Source: Magnetospira sp. (GTDB taxonomy: Bacteria > Pseudomonadota > Alphaproteobacteria > Rhodospirillales > Magnetospiraceae). From it: 43,452 nt of DNA. Made by a program: the position numbers and the translations under genes. Location of the stretch: contig JANQIL010000147.1 in NCBI GenBank assembly GCA_028282245.1, positions 1-43,452 of the forward strand. Direction: 5' to 3'. Each line of letters begins with the position of its first letter. Positions within the stretch are counted from its first letter, which is position 1. Positions 18,503 to 27,400 of the stretch are shown here, in pieces. Under the pieces are notes generated by a model that was not told the origin of the DNA, did not search any database, and saw only the letters and a program-made list of their open reading frames with translations.

Positions 18503-19426
18503 ATGGTGGAGATCGCGAACCCGGGAATGCTCGAACTGGTCGTCGATCTGGTCCTGATGCCGATTGTCGCCTTCGTGGTCGGTCTCGCCCTGGTGCTGAT
18601 GGCGCGCCGGGTGCGGGCCAAGATCGAGCGCCGGGTCGGACCGCCGTTCCTGCAACCGGTCTACGACATCGTGAAGCTCTATTCCAAAAGGACCCAGATC
18701 TCGCACGGCTGGATGCACGACGTGGCGATCATGCTGCTGCTCGGCGGCTTCATCACGGCGGAGATCTTCCTGCCCGTGCCGGGGATGAGCGGGTTGGCCG
18801 AGCACGGCGATCTTCTGACCCTGATCTACATCATGATGGTGCCCATGCTGGGCATGGCGCTCGGGGTCGGGGACTGCGCCAACCCCAACGGCTCGATTGG
18901 AATCTCGCGCGCCCTGACCGCGATGCTGGCCTACGACGTGCCCTACATCATCGCGGTGGTCGGCGCCTGCATGGTCTACGGCACCTCGAATCTCGTGGAG
19001 ATCGTGCAAATCCAGCAGGCCGGCGGCCCGGCCACCTGGGGCATCGTCACCATGCCGCTGCTGGCCATTGCCGGGCTGATCTCCATGCACGGCATGCTCG
19101 GAAAGGAGCCGTTCGAGATCTACATCGCGCCGGCCGAGATCGCCACCGGCCCGATGGTGGAAATGAGCGGCAAGTACATGGGCGCCCTGTTCGTGATGCA
19201 GTGCTTCCAGCTCTACACGGTGGGCGTCCTCTACACGACGCTGTTCCTGGGCGGCGGCGAGATGTGGCTGACCTTCCTGCCCAAGGTGTTCGCCGTTATC
19301 CTGGTGTTCGTGGCGATCACGAACCTGTTCGGGCGCCTGCGCACCGAGGACGTGATCGCCTGGATGTGGAAATGGCCGACCGGCATCGCCCTGCTGGGCC
19401 TTCTGCTGGTGATGATCGACGTTTGA
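18503..19426 (+). CDS. NuoH-like membrane subunit (MbxM-like)
   Basis: A 307-residue, roughly eight-helix protein of the NuoH/MbhM/EchB family, which anchors the hydrophilic arm in the membrane. The family signature RVRAKIERRVGPPFLQPVYDIVKLYSK is clear, as are FEIYIAPAEIATGPMVEMSGKYMG with its acidic residues, and the C-terminal MWKWP. I chose ATG 18503, right after the NuoL-like stop. In complex I this subunit helps form the quinone site; in Mbh/Mbx it carries no quinone. Which applies here cannot be read directly. Confidence 0.9.
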   Translation: MVEIANPGMLELVVDLVLMPIVAFVVGLALVLMARRVRAKIERRVGPPFLQPVYDIVKLYSKRTQISHGWMHDVAIMLLLGGFITAEIFLPVPGMSGLAEHGDLLTLIYIMMVPMLGMALGVGDCANPNGSIGISRALTAMLAYDVPYIIAVVGACMVYGTSNLVEIVQIQQAGGPATWGIVTMPLLAIAGLISMHGMLGKEPFEIYIAPAEIATGPMVEMSGKYMGALFVMQCFQLYTVGVLYTTLFLGGGEMWLTFLPKVFAVILVFVAITNLFGRLRTEDVIAWMWKWPTGIALLGLLLVMIDV

Positions 19427-19445
19427 GCGAGGAAAGGGCTGAGTG

Positions 19446-20195
19446 ATGAACGATCAGGTTCCCGTCGTCGGCGAGGAGCGGCCCGAGACCTGCCGCGCCC
19501 CGGATGCCGAGGAACGGTCCCTGTGGCGCCGGGTGATGGACCAGTTCGCCGATCATTGCCGGTCCCGCTCGCTGTTCGTGCTGCACTATTGCACCGGTTG
19601 CGGCGCGGTCGAGTTGCCGCCGACCATTACCTCGCGGTTCGACATGGAGCGGGTCGGGGTGTCGCCGATGGTCACCCCCAGGCAGGCCGATCTCCTGCTG
19701 ATCACCGGCTATCTGTCGGTCAAGACCCTGAAACGGGTGATCCTGTCCTATGAGCAGATGCAGTCGCCGAAGTACGTGCTCGGGTTCGGCTCCTGCACCA
19801 TCAACGGCGGCATGTACTGGAATTCCTACGCCACCGTGAAACGGCTCGACCAGTACATTCCGGTTGACGGTTTCATCGCCGGCTGCATGCCGCGCCCGGA
19901 AGCGGTGCAGCAGGTGATCCTGGATTTGATGCGGCGCATCGATAGCGGCCAGGCCAACGCCTGGCGCGACTACTACCTGGACTACGACACCTATCTGGGC
20001 CGTCAGGCGGCGCTGTTCGGCGAGGAGTGGCACACCCCGACCGACGTCGTGGCGGAGGCCAGGCACTACGGCTACTTCGGGCCAGGGACCACCGGCGTGC
20101 ACACGGCGCGTCTGAAGAACTACACCGAATGGGCGCTCAACCAGATTCCCGAACTGCTGCCCGAGCGTGGCCGCAACGAGAAGGCGCGCACATGA
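19446..20195 (+). CDS. NuoB-like [4Fe-4S] subunit (MbxJ-like)
   Basis: A 249-residue protein of the NuoB/hydrogenase small subunit group. Cysteines for the proximal [4Fe-4S] cluster are visible: YCTGCGAVELP, GSCTINGGMYWN and GCMPRPEAV. It also has a C-terminal extension of about 70 residues (from about DYDTYLGRQAALFG) that looks specific to this lineage. ATG 19446 is used here; a GTG three bases earlier is possible, with AGGAAAGG upstream. The protein would pass electrons between the flavoprotein/ferredoxin and the NuoD-like site. Its stop overlaps the next start (ATGA). Confidence 0.9.
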   Translation: MNDQVPVVGEERPETCRAPDAEERSLWRRVMDQFADHCRSRSLFVLHYCTGCGAVELPPTITSRFDMERVGVSPMVTPRQADLLLITGYLSVKTLKRVILSYEQMQSPKYVLGFGSCTINGGMYWNSYATVKRLDQYIPVDGFIAGCMPRPEAVQQVILDLMRRIDSGQANAWRDYYLDYDTYLGRQAALFGEEWHTPTDVVAEARHYGYFGPGTTGVHTARLKNYTEWALNQIPELLPERGRNEKART

Positions 20196-20731
20196 CCCAG
20201 CCGAAGAACCTTCCGTCGTCGCTCGATATCATCCTGCACGAGATTCCGGGTGTCCGCATGACGCCCAAGGAAGGCCGGCGCATCCGCGTCGATTCATCGC
20301 CCGATTCCCTGCCGGCGCTGCTCGAACTTCTCAAGGGACGGATGGGGTTCATGCATCTGTCGGCCATTTCCTGCGTCGACTGGCCGGAGACCGACGAGTT
20401 CGAACTGATCTACCACGTGTGGTCCTACGAACAGAAAAGCCTGGTCTCGGCCCACGTCTCGATCTCCAGGGACCCGGGGCGCTTCGTCTCGGTCTATGAC
20501 ATCCACACCCCGGCCGGGTTCTACGAGCGCGACATCCACGAGATGTTCGGGGTGGTGTTCGTCGGTTCGCCCAACCTGCGCAAGTTCATCCTGACCAGTT
20601 GGGACGGTCCGCCGCCGATGCTCAAGTCGTTCGACACCCTGGGCTACGTCAACGAGACCTACGGCTGGGTCGACTACCAGCCCGACTGGCTGAGGGACGT
20701 CGAGGGCAAGGGCGGGGGGATCGAGTCATGA
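20192..20731 (+). CDS. NuoC-like subunit (MbxK-like)
   Basis: A 179-residue protein of the 30-kDa complex I subunit family. It shows the characteristic H(I/L)SAISCVDWPE segment, VSISRDPGRFVSVYDIHTPAGFYERDIHEMFGVVF and the SWDGPPPMLKSF region. ATG 20192 overlaps the NuoB-like stop by four bases, and the longer upstream frame is a shadow of that gene. It forms the hydrophilic arm together with the NuoB- and NuoD-like subunits. Confidence 0.9.
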   Translation: MTQPKNLPSSLDIILHEIPGVRMTPKEGRRIRVDSSPDSLPALLELLKGRMGFMHLSAISCVDWPETDEFELIYHVWSYEQKSLVSAHVSISRDPGRFVSVYDIHTPAGFYERDIHEMFGVVFVGSPNLRKFILTSWDGPPPMLKSFDTLGYVNETYGWVDYQPDWLRDVEGKGGGIES

Positions 20732-21870
20732 GGCCCGAGAACTACAGTCCCGTCCAGCATCCGCCGAGCCATGAATACGAACTGTATTTCGGACCCAATC
20801 ATCCCGGCATCGAGGGCAACTACGCGATCCGGGTGCGCCTGAACGGCGACGTGATCCAGGAGGCGATCGCCGATGGCGGCTACCTGCATCGCGGCTTCGA
20901 GAAACTCATGGAGCAGCGGCTCTGGATCCAGAACATCGCCCTGGTGCCGCGCATCTGCGTGCCCGATCCGGTGCCGATGGAGGAAGCCTACGCGCGCGCC
21001 GTGGAGGCCCTGGGCGGCCTGGAGGTGCCCGAGCGGGCGCAGTGGATCCGGGTGATGATGCTGGAGATATCCCGCATCTGTTCCCATCTGTTCACCTTCG
21101 GCGGCAACGCGGCGACCATCGGCCTCTACACCAACATGTTCTGGGGCATCTCGATGCGCGACCTGTTCCTCGACCTGTTCGAGGAAATCACCGGCGCGCG
21201 CATCTACCACATGTACATCACCCCGGGCGGAGTGCGGCGCGATCTTCCGGAGGGCGTCCTGGATCGCCTGGAGGCGACGCTCGACGAAATGGAGCGCCGC
21301 ACGCCGGAGTTCGAGGACCTGTTCTTCGACAACGCGGTGGTCATCAAGCGGGCTCGGGGCACCGGTGTGATCAGTCTCCGGGACGCCCTGGCCTGGGGTG
21401 TTACCGGTCCCAATCTTCGCGGTTCGGGGCTGCCGTCCGACGTGCGCCGCGATGACCCCTACCTGGTCTATCCGGATCTCGAATTCGACATTCCGACCGA
21501 GGTCGAGGGCGATGCCCTGGCCCGCATGCGGGTCCGCAAGGCCGAGGTCGTGCAGTCGATCCGCATCCTGCGTCAGGTGATCGAGCGGCTGCGGGGGATC
21601 GAGGGGCCGATCCGCTGTCCGCTGCCCAATCCGCTGGCCTGGAACATCCCGGCCGGAGAGGCCTATACGCGGGTCGAGTCCTCGAAGGGCGAGGTGGGGT
21701 TCTTCGCCGTCTCCGACGGCGGCCCGAAGCCCTATCGGGTGCACGTGCGCGGGCCGTCGCAGATGCACGCGGTGCAGGTGCTGGAGCGGGTGTTGAAGGG
21801 CGGCCGGCTGGAGGACGTGGCGCAGATCATGTTCTCGCTGGACGCCTGTCCGCCCGAGGTGGATCGCTGA
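20728..21870 (+). CDS. NuoD-like large subunit lacking a full NiFe site (MbxL-like)
   Basis: A 380-residue protein of the NuoD/[NiFe] hydrogenase large subunit group. GGYLHRGFEKLMEQRLWIQN and EVPERAQWIRVMMLEISRI are family hallmarks. The two places where hydrogenases have CxxC ligands read C77-V-P-D80 and C374-P-P-E377, so one Cys of each pair is kept and the other is an acidic residue. No NiFe centre is expected. Loss or change of these cysteines is known for Ehr and Mbx/MBS complexes (family knowledge), where a different reaction such as sulfane-sulfur reduction takes place. ATG 20728 overlaps the NuoC-like stop. Confidence 0.9.
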   Translation: MRPENYSPVQHPPSHEYELYFGPNHPGIEGNYAIRVRLNGDVIQEAIADGGYLHRGFEKLMEQRLWIQNIALVPRICVPDPVPMEEAYARAVEALGGLEVPERAQWIRVMMLEISRICSHLFTFGGNAATIGLYTNMFWGISMRDLFLDLFEEITGARIYHMYITPGGVRRDLPEGVLDRLEATLDEMERRTPEFEDLFFDNAVVIKRARGTGVISLRDALAWGVTGPNLRGSGLPSDVRRDDPYLVYPDLEFDIPTEVEGDALARMRVRKAEVVQSIRILRQVIERLRGIEGPIRCPLPNPLAWNIPAGEAYTRVESSKGEVGFFAVSDGGPKPYRVHVRGPSQMHAVQVLERVLKGGRLEDVAQIMFSLDACPPEVDR

Positions 21871-21886
21871 GGAAGGACTCCGACCC

Positions 21887-23728
21887 ATGGACGTGACGCC
21901 GAAATACAAGGGAAGCTTCGTCAAGCCGCTGAAGGCGCTGTCGCACCTGTTCCGGGAACCGGTGACCCTGCCCATGGTGCCGCGCCCGGCGAGCGACAAC
22001 TATCGCGGGTTTCATGTCAACGATTGGGAGCTCTGTGTCGGCTGCGGAACCTGTCGCCAGATCTGCGACAACGCCGCGATCCGCATGATCCACATTCCCG
22101 GTCTGCCCGACGATCCGGCGGCGGGACTCAAGCCGCGCCGGCCGGCCATCGACTACGGCCGCTGCTGCTGGTGCGCGCTCTGCGTCGATATCTGCCCGAC
22201 CGGGTCGCTGGCCCTGTCGCGCGAGTACGTCCACGTCAGCCCCGACATGAACACCTATTTCATCCTGCCCGACGAGAAGGGCATCCACGGCCTGAACTTT
22301 CCCAAGGGCTGGGCGAAGACCGACGACGCCGATCTGCTCGATCTCGCGCGCCAGCCGATGCCGCAACGGGACCCGGACTCGCGCGGCGACAATTTCGACG
22401 AGATCGTGCACGGTTACGACGATCAGGCGGCGATCCTGGAAGCCTCGCGCTGCATTCAGTGCGGCATGTGCCACGAGGCCTGCCCGGCCAACATGCACGC
22501 GCCCGAATACATCCGCGCCATCTGGGAGGGCGACAAGGAACGGGCGGTGCGCGAGATCTATCGCACCAATCCGTTCCCCGAGGTCTGTGGCCGGGTCTGC
22601 ACCCACCGGTGCGAGACCGCCTGCTCGATCGGCAAGCGCGGGGCGCCGATCGCCATCCGCTGGCTGAAGCGCCATGCCATGGCGGCGCTGGACGACGAAC
22701 GGGTACGGACCATCGCCCTGGAGGGCAAGGTCGAGGACCGGACCGGCAAGTCGGTGGCGGTGATTGGTTCCGGCCCGGCCGGCCTCACCGCCGCCTTCGA
22801 TCTGGCCAAGCTGGGTCACGCGGTGACCGTGTTCGAGGCGAAGCCCGAGCCGGGCGGCATGATGCGCTACGGCATTCCCGAATACCGGCTGCCCTACGAC
22901 CGGCTGGACGCCGACATCGCGGTGATCCGGGCGGCCGGCGTCGATATCCGATGCGACAGCCCGGTCGGCCCCGACCTGCCGATGGACAAGCTGCGCGACG
23001 ACTTCGACGCGGTGATGTTGGCGACCGGTCTCGGGGCCGGCCGCTCGACCCGCGTGCCGGGCACCGACCATCCGGACGTCAAGTCGGCGGTGGCGCTGCT
23101 CGACGCCATCACGCGCGGCGAGTCCATCGACGTGCCGGGGCGGGCCGTGGTGATCGGCGGCGGCAACGTGGCCTTCGACATCGCGCGCAGTCTGGCGCGA
23201 CTGCAAAGGAAAACGAGCGGCCGGGTGGACATGACCCTTGTCGCCCTGGAGGAACGCGACCACATGCTGGCCGACGAGGAAGAGGTGGTCGAGGCGCGGG
23301 AGGAAGGGGTGGTCGTGCTCAACGGACGGGGACCCAGGCAGGTGGTTCTGGCCGGTCCGTCGGACAAGACCCTCGGCGGCCTGGAAACCGTCAGATGCCT
23401 GTCGATTTTCGACGAGGAGGGACGGTTCCATCCCAAGTACGACGACGGGGACGTGATGCTGCACGAGGCCGACATGGTGATCGAGGCGATCGGCCAGGCG
23501 TCGGATACCGGTTACCTGGGCGAGGACTTGACCGAAGCGCTGGAGTGGGCGCGCGGCCGCATCGAGGTGGGCGCGGACGGCGCCACCAGCGTGTCCGGCC
23601 TGTGGGCGGCCGGCGACATGGTCGAGGGTCCGGACGTGATCCACGCGGTGGCGGCCGGGCACCGGGTGGCCGAGAGCATCCACCGCTTCCTGGGCGGCGG
23701 CACCACCACATTGGAGGCGGCGGAATGA
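21887..23728 (+). CDS. NuoI-like ferredoxin fused to GltD/NfnB-like NAD(P)H oxidoreductase
   Basis: A 613-residue fusion. Residues 40-120 hold two [4Fe-4S] motifs (C50/C53/C56/C60 and C93/C96/C99/C103) as in NuoI/MbxN. Residues 180-260 are a Fer4_20-type domain with C189/C192/C195/C199 and C234/C238/C242/C246, as in GltD and NfnB. From about 288 comes a flavoprotein: FAD loop GSGPAGL (294-300), NAD(P) loop GGGNVAFD (424-431), and C-terminal GLWAAGDMVEGPDVIHAVAAG. The position where GltD-type enzymes usually have RR for the NADPH phosphate reads EE (455-456), hinting at NADH. This would be the electron entry or exit module of the complex. Confidence 0.88.
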   Translation: MDVTPKYKGSFVKPLKALSHLFREPVTLPMVPRPASDNYRGFHVNDWELCVGCGTCRQICDNAAIRMIHIPGLPDDPAAGLKPRRPAIDYGRCCWCALCVDICPTGSLALSREYVHVSPDMNTYFILPDEKGIHGLNFPKGWAKTDDADLLDLARQPMPQRDPDSRGDNFDEIVHGYDDQAAILEASRCIQCGMCHEACPANMHAPEYIRAIWEGDKERAVREIYRTNPFPEVCGRVCTHRCETACSIGKRGAPIAIRWLKRHAMAALDDERVRTIALEGKVEDRTGKSVAVIGSGPAGLTAAFDLAKLGHAVTVFEAKPEPGGMMRYGIPEYRLPYDRLDADIAVIRAAGVDIRCDSPVGPDLPMDKLRDDFDAVMLATGLGAGRSTRVPGTDHPDVKSAVALLDAITRGESIDVPGRAVVIGGGNVAFDIARSLARLQRKTSGRVDMTLVALEERDHMLADEEEVVEAREEGVVVLNGRGPRQVVLAGPSDKTLGGLETVRCLSIFDEEGRFHPKYDDGDVMLHEADMVIEAIGQASDTGYLGEDLTEALEWARGRIEVGADGATSVSGLWAAGDMVEGPDVIHAVAAGHRVAESIHRFLGGGTTTLEAAE

Positions 23729-24240
23729 GTTCCCAACACGGCGAGGGCCATGTCTCGGCCAAGGACCGGCTGGCCCGGATGAAAAGCCTGGAAGAGATCC
23801 TCAACACCGCGATGGCGTTCGAGAAAACGGCGCAGACCTTCTATGAGCAACTCGCCGGCCGGGTGCGCAAGCCCTTGCGGGAACTGGTGGCCGAACTGGC
23901 GGCCGAGGAGAAGCGCCATTACGAACTGTTCGAGGCGGCGCGCGATCACCCCGAGACCGAGGCGCATATCCGCGAGCGGATCGCGGTCCCGGTGAACGAC
24001 CACAGGTTCTCCGACTATGTCCACATGCCGGCGCTGGGCGACCATCCGGACGATCAGGCGATCCTGCAATATGCCATGGGTCGCGAGCATGCCGCCCACG
24101 AGCATTACGCCGACCTGGCCGAGAGCGCGCCCGAGGGTCCGCTGAAGGAGCTGTTCAAGTTCCTGTCCGACGAGGAACTGCGCCACAAGGGCGACCTCGA
24201 AAAACGCTATTACGAAATCGTCCATTCGGGCGGGGTTTGA
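23725..24240 (+). CDS. Rubrerythrin/ferritin-like diiron protein
   Basis: A 171-residue four-helix-bundle protein. Diiron ligands are complete: Glu in MAFEKTAQTFYEQL, E-K-R-H in AAEEKRHYELFE, Glu in MGREHAAHEHYADL and E-L-R-H in SDEELRHKGDL. There is no rubredoxin CxxC domain, so it is a short rubrerythrin-like protein. ATG 23725 overlaps the flavoprotein stop (ATGA), making it part of the operon. A role in removing peroxide or oxygen near an oxygen-sensitive complex is likely by family and context. Confidence 0.85.
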   Translation: MSSQHGEGHVSAKDRLARMKSLEEILNTAMAFEKTAQTFYEQLAGRVRKPLRELVAELAAEEKRHYELFEAARDHPETEAHIRERIAVPVNDHRFSDYVHMPALGDHPDDQAILQYAMGREHAAHEHYADLAESAPEGPLKELFKFLSDEELRHKGDLEKRYYEIVHSGGV

Positions 24241-24274
24241 TACGGGGTCCGAATCATCGTTCGGACCCCGTATC
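24239..24274. terminator. Long hairpin at the end of the complex operon
   Basis: A perfect 15-bp stem, GATACGGGGTCCGAA (24239-24253) and TTCGGACCCCGTATC (24260-24274), encloses a six-base loop and begins inside the rubrerythrin stop codon. No T-tract follows on the plus strand. It probably stabilises the mRNA 3' end or supports factor-dependent termination. Confidence 0.6.
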
Positions 24275-24358
24275 GAATCGCCAATCGCCATTACGGCGAC
24301 GGTCTCCGCGAAGCCGACGGAACGCCAGGCGGGCGTGGCCCGCGCCCGGCGAGGGGCC

Positions 24359-24389
24359 GGGAAACCCGAATCCCGGATTCGGGTTTCCC
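24359..24389. terminator. Near-perfect 31-base palindrome after the RND operon
   Basis: GGGAAACCCGAATCC (24359-24373) and its exact complement GGATTCGGGTTTCCC (24375-24389) flank one C. It lies about 20 bases past the minus-strand RND stop and faces the hairpin at 24239-24274 from the convergent operon. No T-run follows on either strand, so it is at most an atypical bidirectional terminator. Confidence 0.55.
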
Positions 24390-24409
24390 ATTCGGGTGGA
24401 GGCCGGACG

Positions 24410-27400
24410 TCAGGGCGAGACGGTGGCGACCGTGGGCTCCCGACCCCCGCGCGCCCGCCGCCGTTCCAGCCACGCCTTGACGTTGGCCCGCAGCATCAGG
24501 GCGCTCGGGGTGACGATCAGGGTCAGCAGGGTGGCGAAGCCGAGCCCGAACACGATCGACGCGGCAAGCTGGGTCCACCACTGGGTGGCCGGCGCCCCGA
24601 CCGTGATCTCGCGGGCCAGGAAGTCGATGTTGACCCCGAACATCATAGGCATTAGGCCGAGCATGGTGGTGATGGTGGTCAGCATCACCGGGCGCAGGCG
24701 TTGCGCGCCGGTGCGTAGAATCGCCTCGCGCGGATTGGCCAGATCCTTGCGCAGCCGGTCGTAGGTGTCGATCAGCACGATGTTGTTGTTGACCACGATC
24801 CCGGCCAGGGCGATCACCCCGATGCCGCCCATCACGATGCCGAACGGCTGCCCGGTGATCAGGAGGCCGATGAACACGCCGATGGTCGACATCACCACCG
24901 CCGACAGGATCAGGAAGGCGGAGTAGAAGCTGTTGAACTGGGTGACCAGGATGATCGCCATGATGAACAGGGCGACGAGGAAGGCGCGGCTGAGGAATTC
25001 CTCGGCCTTTCGCTGCTCCTCGTCCTCGCCCTTGAACACGATGTCGACTCCGGACGGGACATCCGCCGTTTCGAGCCACTGGCGGATCTCCCGCACTTGC
25101 TCGTCGACCAGCAGGCCGGCCGCCACGTCGGCCTTGACGGTCATCACGGGGCGGCTGTCGACGCGCTTGACGGTGCCGATCTTCGGTTCCGCCTCCAGGG
25201 TGACGAAATTGTCGAGCGGCACGCGCCCGGCCTCGGTCACCACGCGCAGATGGTCCAGTTCGCGCACGTTGCGGAACCGCTCCGGGTAGCGGGCCCGCAG
25301 GTCGATTTCCTCGTCGCTGTCGTCGGGCCGGTATTCGCCCAGCTTGATGCCGGTGGTCACCAGTTGCACCGCGTTGCCGACGCTCCGGATGTCGGCTCCG
25401 TACTTGGCGGCCTGGGCGCGGTCGACCTTCAGCTCCCAGTCGATGCCGGGCAGCGGGCGGCTGTCCTCGATGCTGAGCACGCCGTCCATGCCTTCCAGGT
25501 GTGTCCGCAGAAGGTCGATCGTCCGGGCCAGCTTGTCGGGGTCGCGCGAGGTGACCTGAAGCTGGATCGGCTTGCCCACCGGGGGGCCTTCCTCCTGCTT
25601 GCGCAGGTCGACGATGATGCCGGCCAGATCGGCCACCCGCCCGCGGATGTCGTCGAGGATCTCGTCGGCGGTGCGGCGTTGCTGCCAGTCGACGAATTCG
25701 AGCGAGACGGTCCCGATGATATCCTCCGCCTCCTCGCTCTGCTGGTTGACCCCGGTGCGGGTGTAGACGGTTTCGATCTCGTCCATGTCGAGGATCCGGG
25801 ACTCCACCTCGCGCAGGATGGCGTCCTGCTCCCAGATCGACAGGTTACCGCGCGCCCGCACCTGAAGAAGCGACAGCTCCGGTTCCACCTCGGGAAAGAA
25901 CTCGACGCCCTTGCCGAATGTCTGGTAGGTCCACTGCACCCCGATCAGCATCAGAAACGCGATCAGCAGGACCTTCGCCGGATGGCGGAGGGCGCGGTCG
26001 AGGAGGCGGACGTAGCGCCCGGCGAAGCCGCCGAGATCGAGCACCGATCCCTCGCCGCTGGCCGCCAGATGCCGCATGATGTCGGGGTTGGCGCTGCCCG
26101 GTCGGCCGATCTGGGCACCCAGGGTGGGCACGAAGACGAGCGCCATCAGCAGCGACGCCGACAGGGTCACGAGGAGGGTGATCGGCAGATACTTCATGAA
26201 CTCGCCGACCACTCCGGGCCAGAACACCAGTGGCAGGAAGGCGGCGAGCGTGGTCGCCGTGGAGGCGATGATCGGCCAGGACATCCGTTTTGCGGCGGTG
26301 GCGTAGGCGTCGCGCCTCGGGGTGCCGTCGGACATCTTTCGGTCGGCGTATTCGGTGACCACGATGGCGCCGTCGACCAGCATGCCGACCGCCAGGATCA
26401 GGCTGAACAGGACCACGATGTTGATGGTCAGGCCGAGCGCTCCGAGGACCAGGATGCCGGACAGGAAGGAGCCCGGGATGGCGATTCCGACCAGGCCCGC
26501 GGTGCGCGTCCCGAGGGCCGCCACCACCACCACCATGACCAGCAGCACCGCCGCGATGACGCTGTTCTGAAGGTCGTTGAGCATGTCGCGGATCTGCTCC
26601 GACTGATCCTGGCTGTAGGACACGCCGACCGCGTCGCGCAACGCCTCCGGCCACGCGGCGCGTTCCTTGTCCACCGTTTCGCGGACCCGTTCGATGGTTC
26701 CGATGATGTTCTCGCCGGTCCGCTTCTGGACCTCCAGGGTGAGGGCCGTCCGGCCGCCGACCCGGGCGAAACTGTCGGGGTCGACGAAGGTGCGCCGCAC
26801 CTCGGCCACGTCGCCGACCGTGACCACCGCGTCGTCCCGCACCGCGACCGGCATGTTGATGATGTCCCGCACCGATTCGAACAGGCCCGGAACCTTGATG
26901 GAGAACCGTCCTTGGCCGGTGTCCTGGGCCCCGGCGGCGACCAGGAGGTTCGACGAGCCGACCGCGTCGATGACTCCGCTGGCGGACAGGCCGTAGCTCT
27001 CCACCTCCACGGGGTCGATGATGATCTCCACCAATTCGTCGCGGTCGCCGGCGATCTGCGCGTCGAGGACGCTGGAAATACCCTTGATCGAATCCTGCAG
27101 ATCGCGCGCCAGGCGCAGCAGCGTGCGCTCCGGCACCGACCCCGACAGGGTGACCAGGATCACCGGAAACAGGCTGAAGTTGACCTCGTGAACGGTTGGC
27201 TCATCGGTCTCGGTCGGCAGGTCGGGCTTCGCCAGATCCACCTTCTGGCGCACGTCGTCCATCGCCACGTCGGCGTCGAAGCCGGCCTCGAACTCGAGCA
27301 CCACCTCGGCGCCGCCCTCGTGGCCGGTCGACCGCATCTCCTTGACCCCCTCGATGGAGCGCAGCTCCTGTTCCATCGGGCGGATCAGCAGGCGATCGGC

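Noticed and set aside
12561-21870. Group 4 [NiFe] hydrogenase.
   Set aside because: The large subunit has CxxD and CxxE instead of CxxC at both ligand sites, and no hydrogenase maturation genes are nearby.
12561-23728. Ordinary respiratory complex I (nuo operon).
   Set aside because: There are no NuoA, E, F, G or J genes, Mrp-type E/F/G/B subunits are present, and B, C and D are fused to neither quinone-type nor NuoEFG modules.
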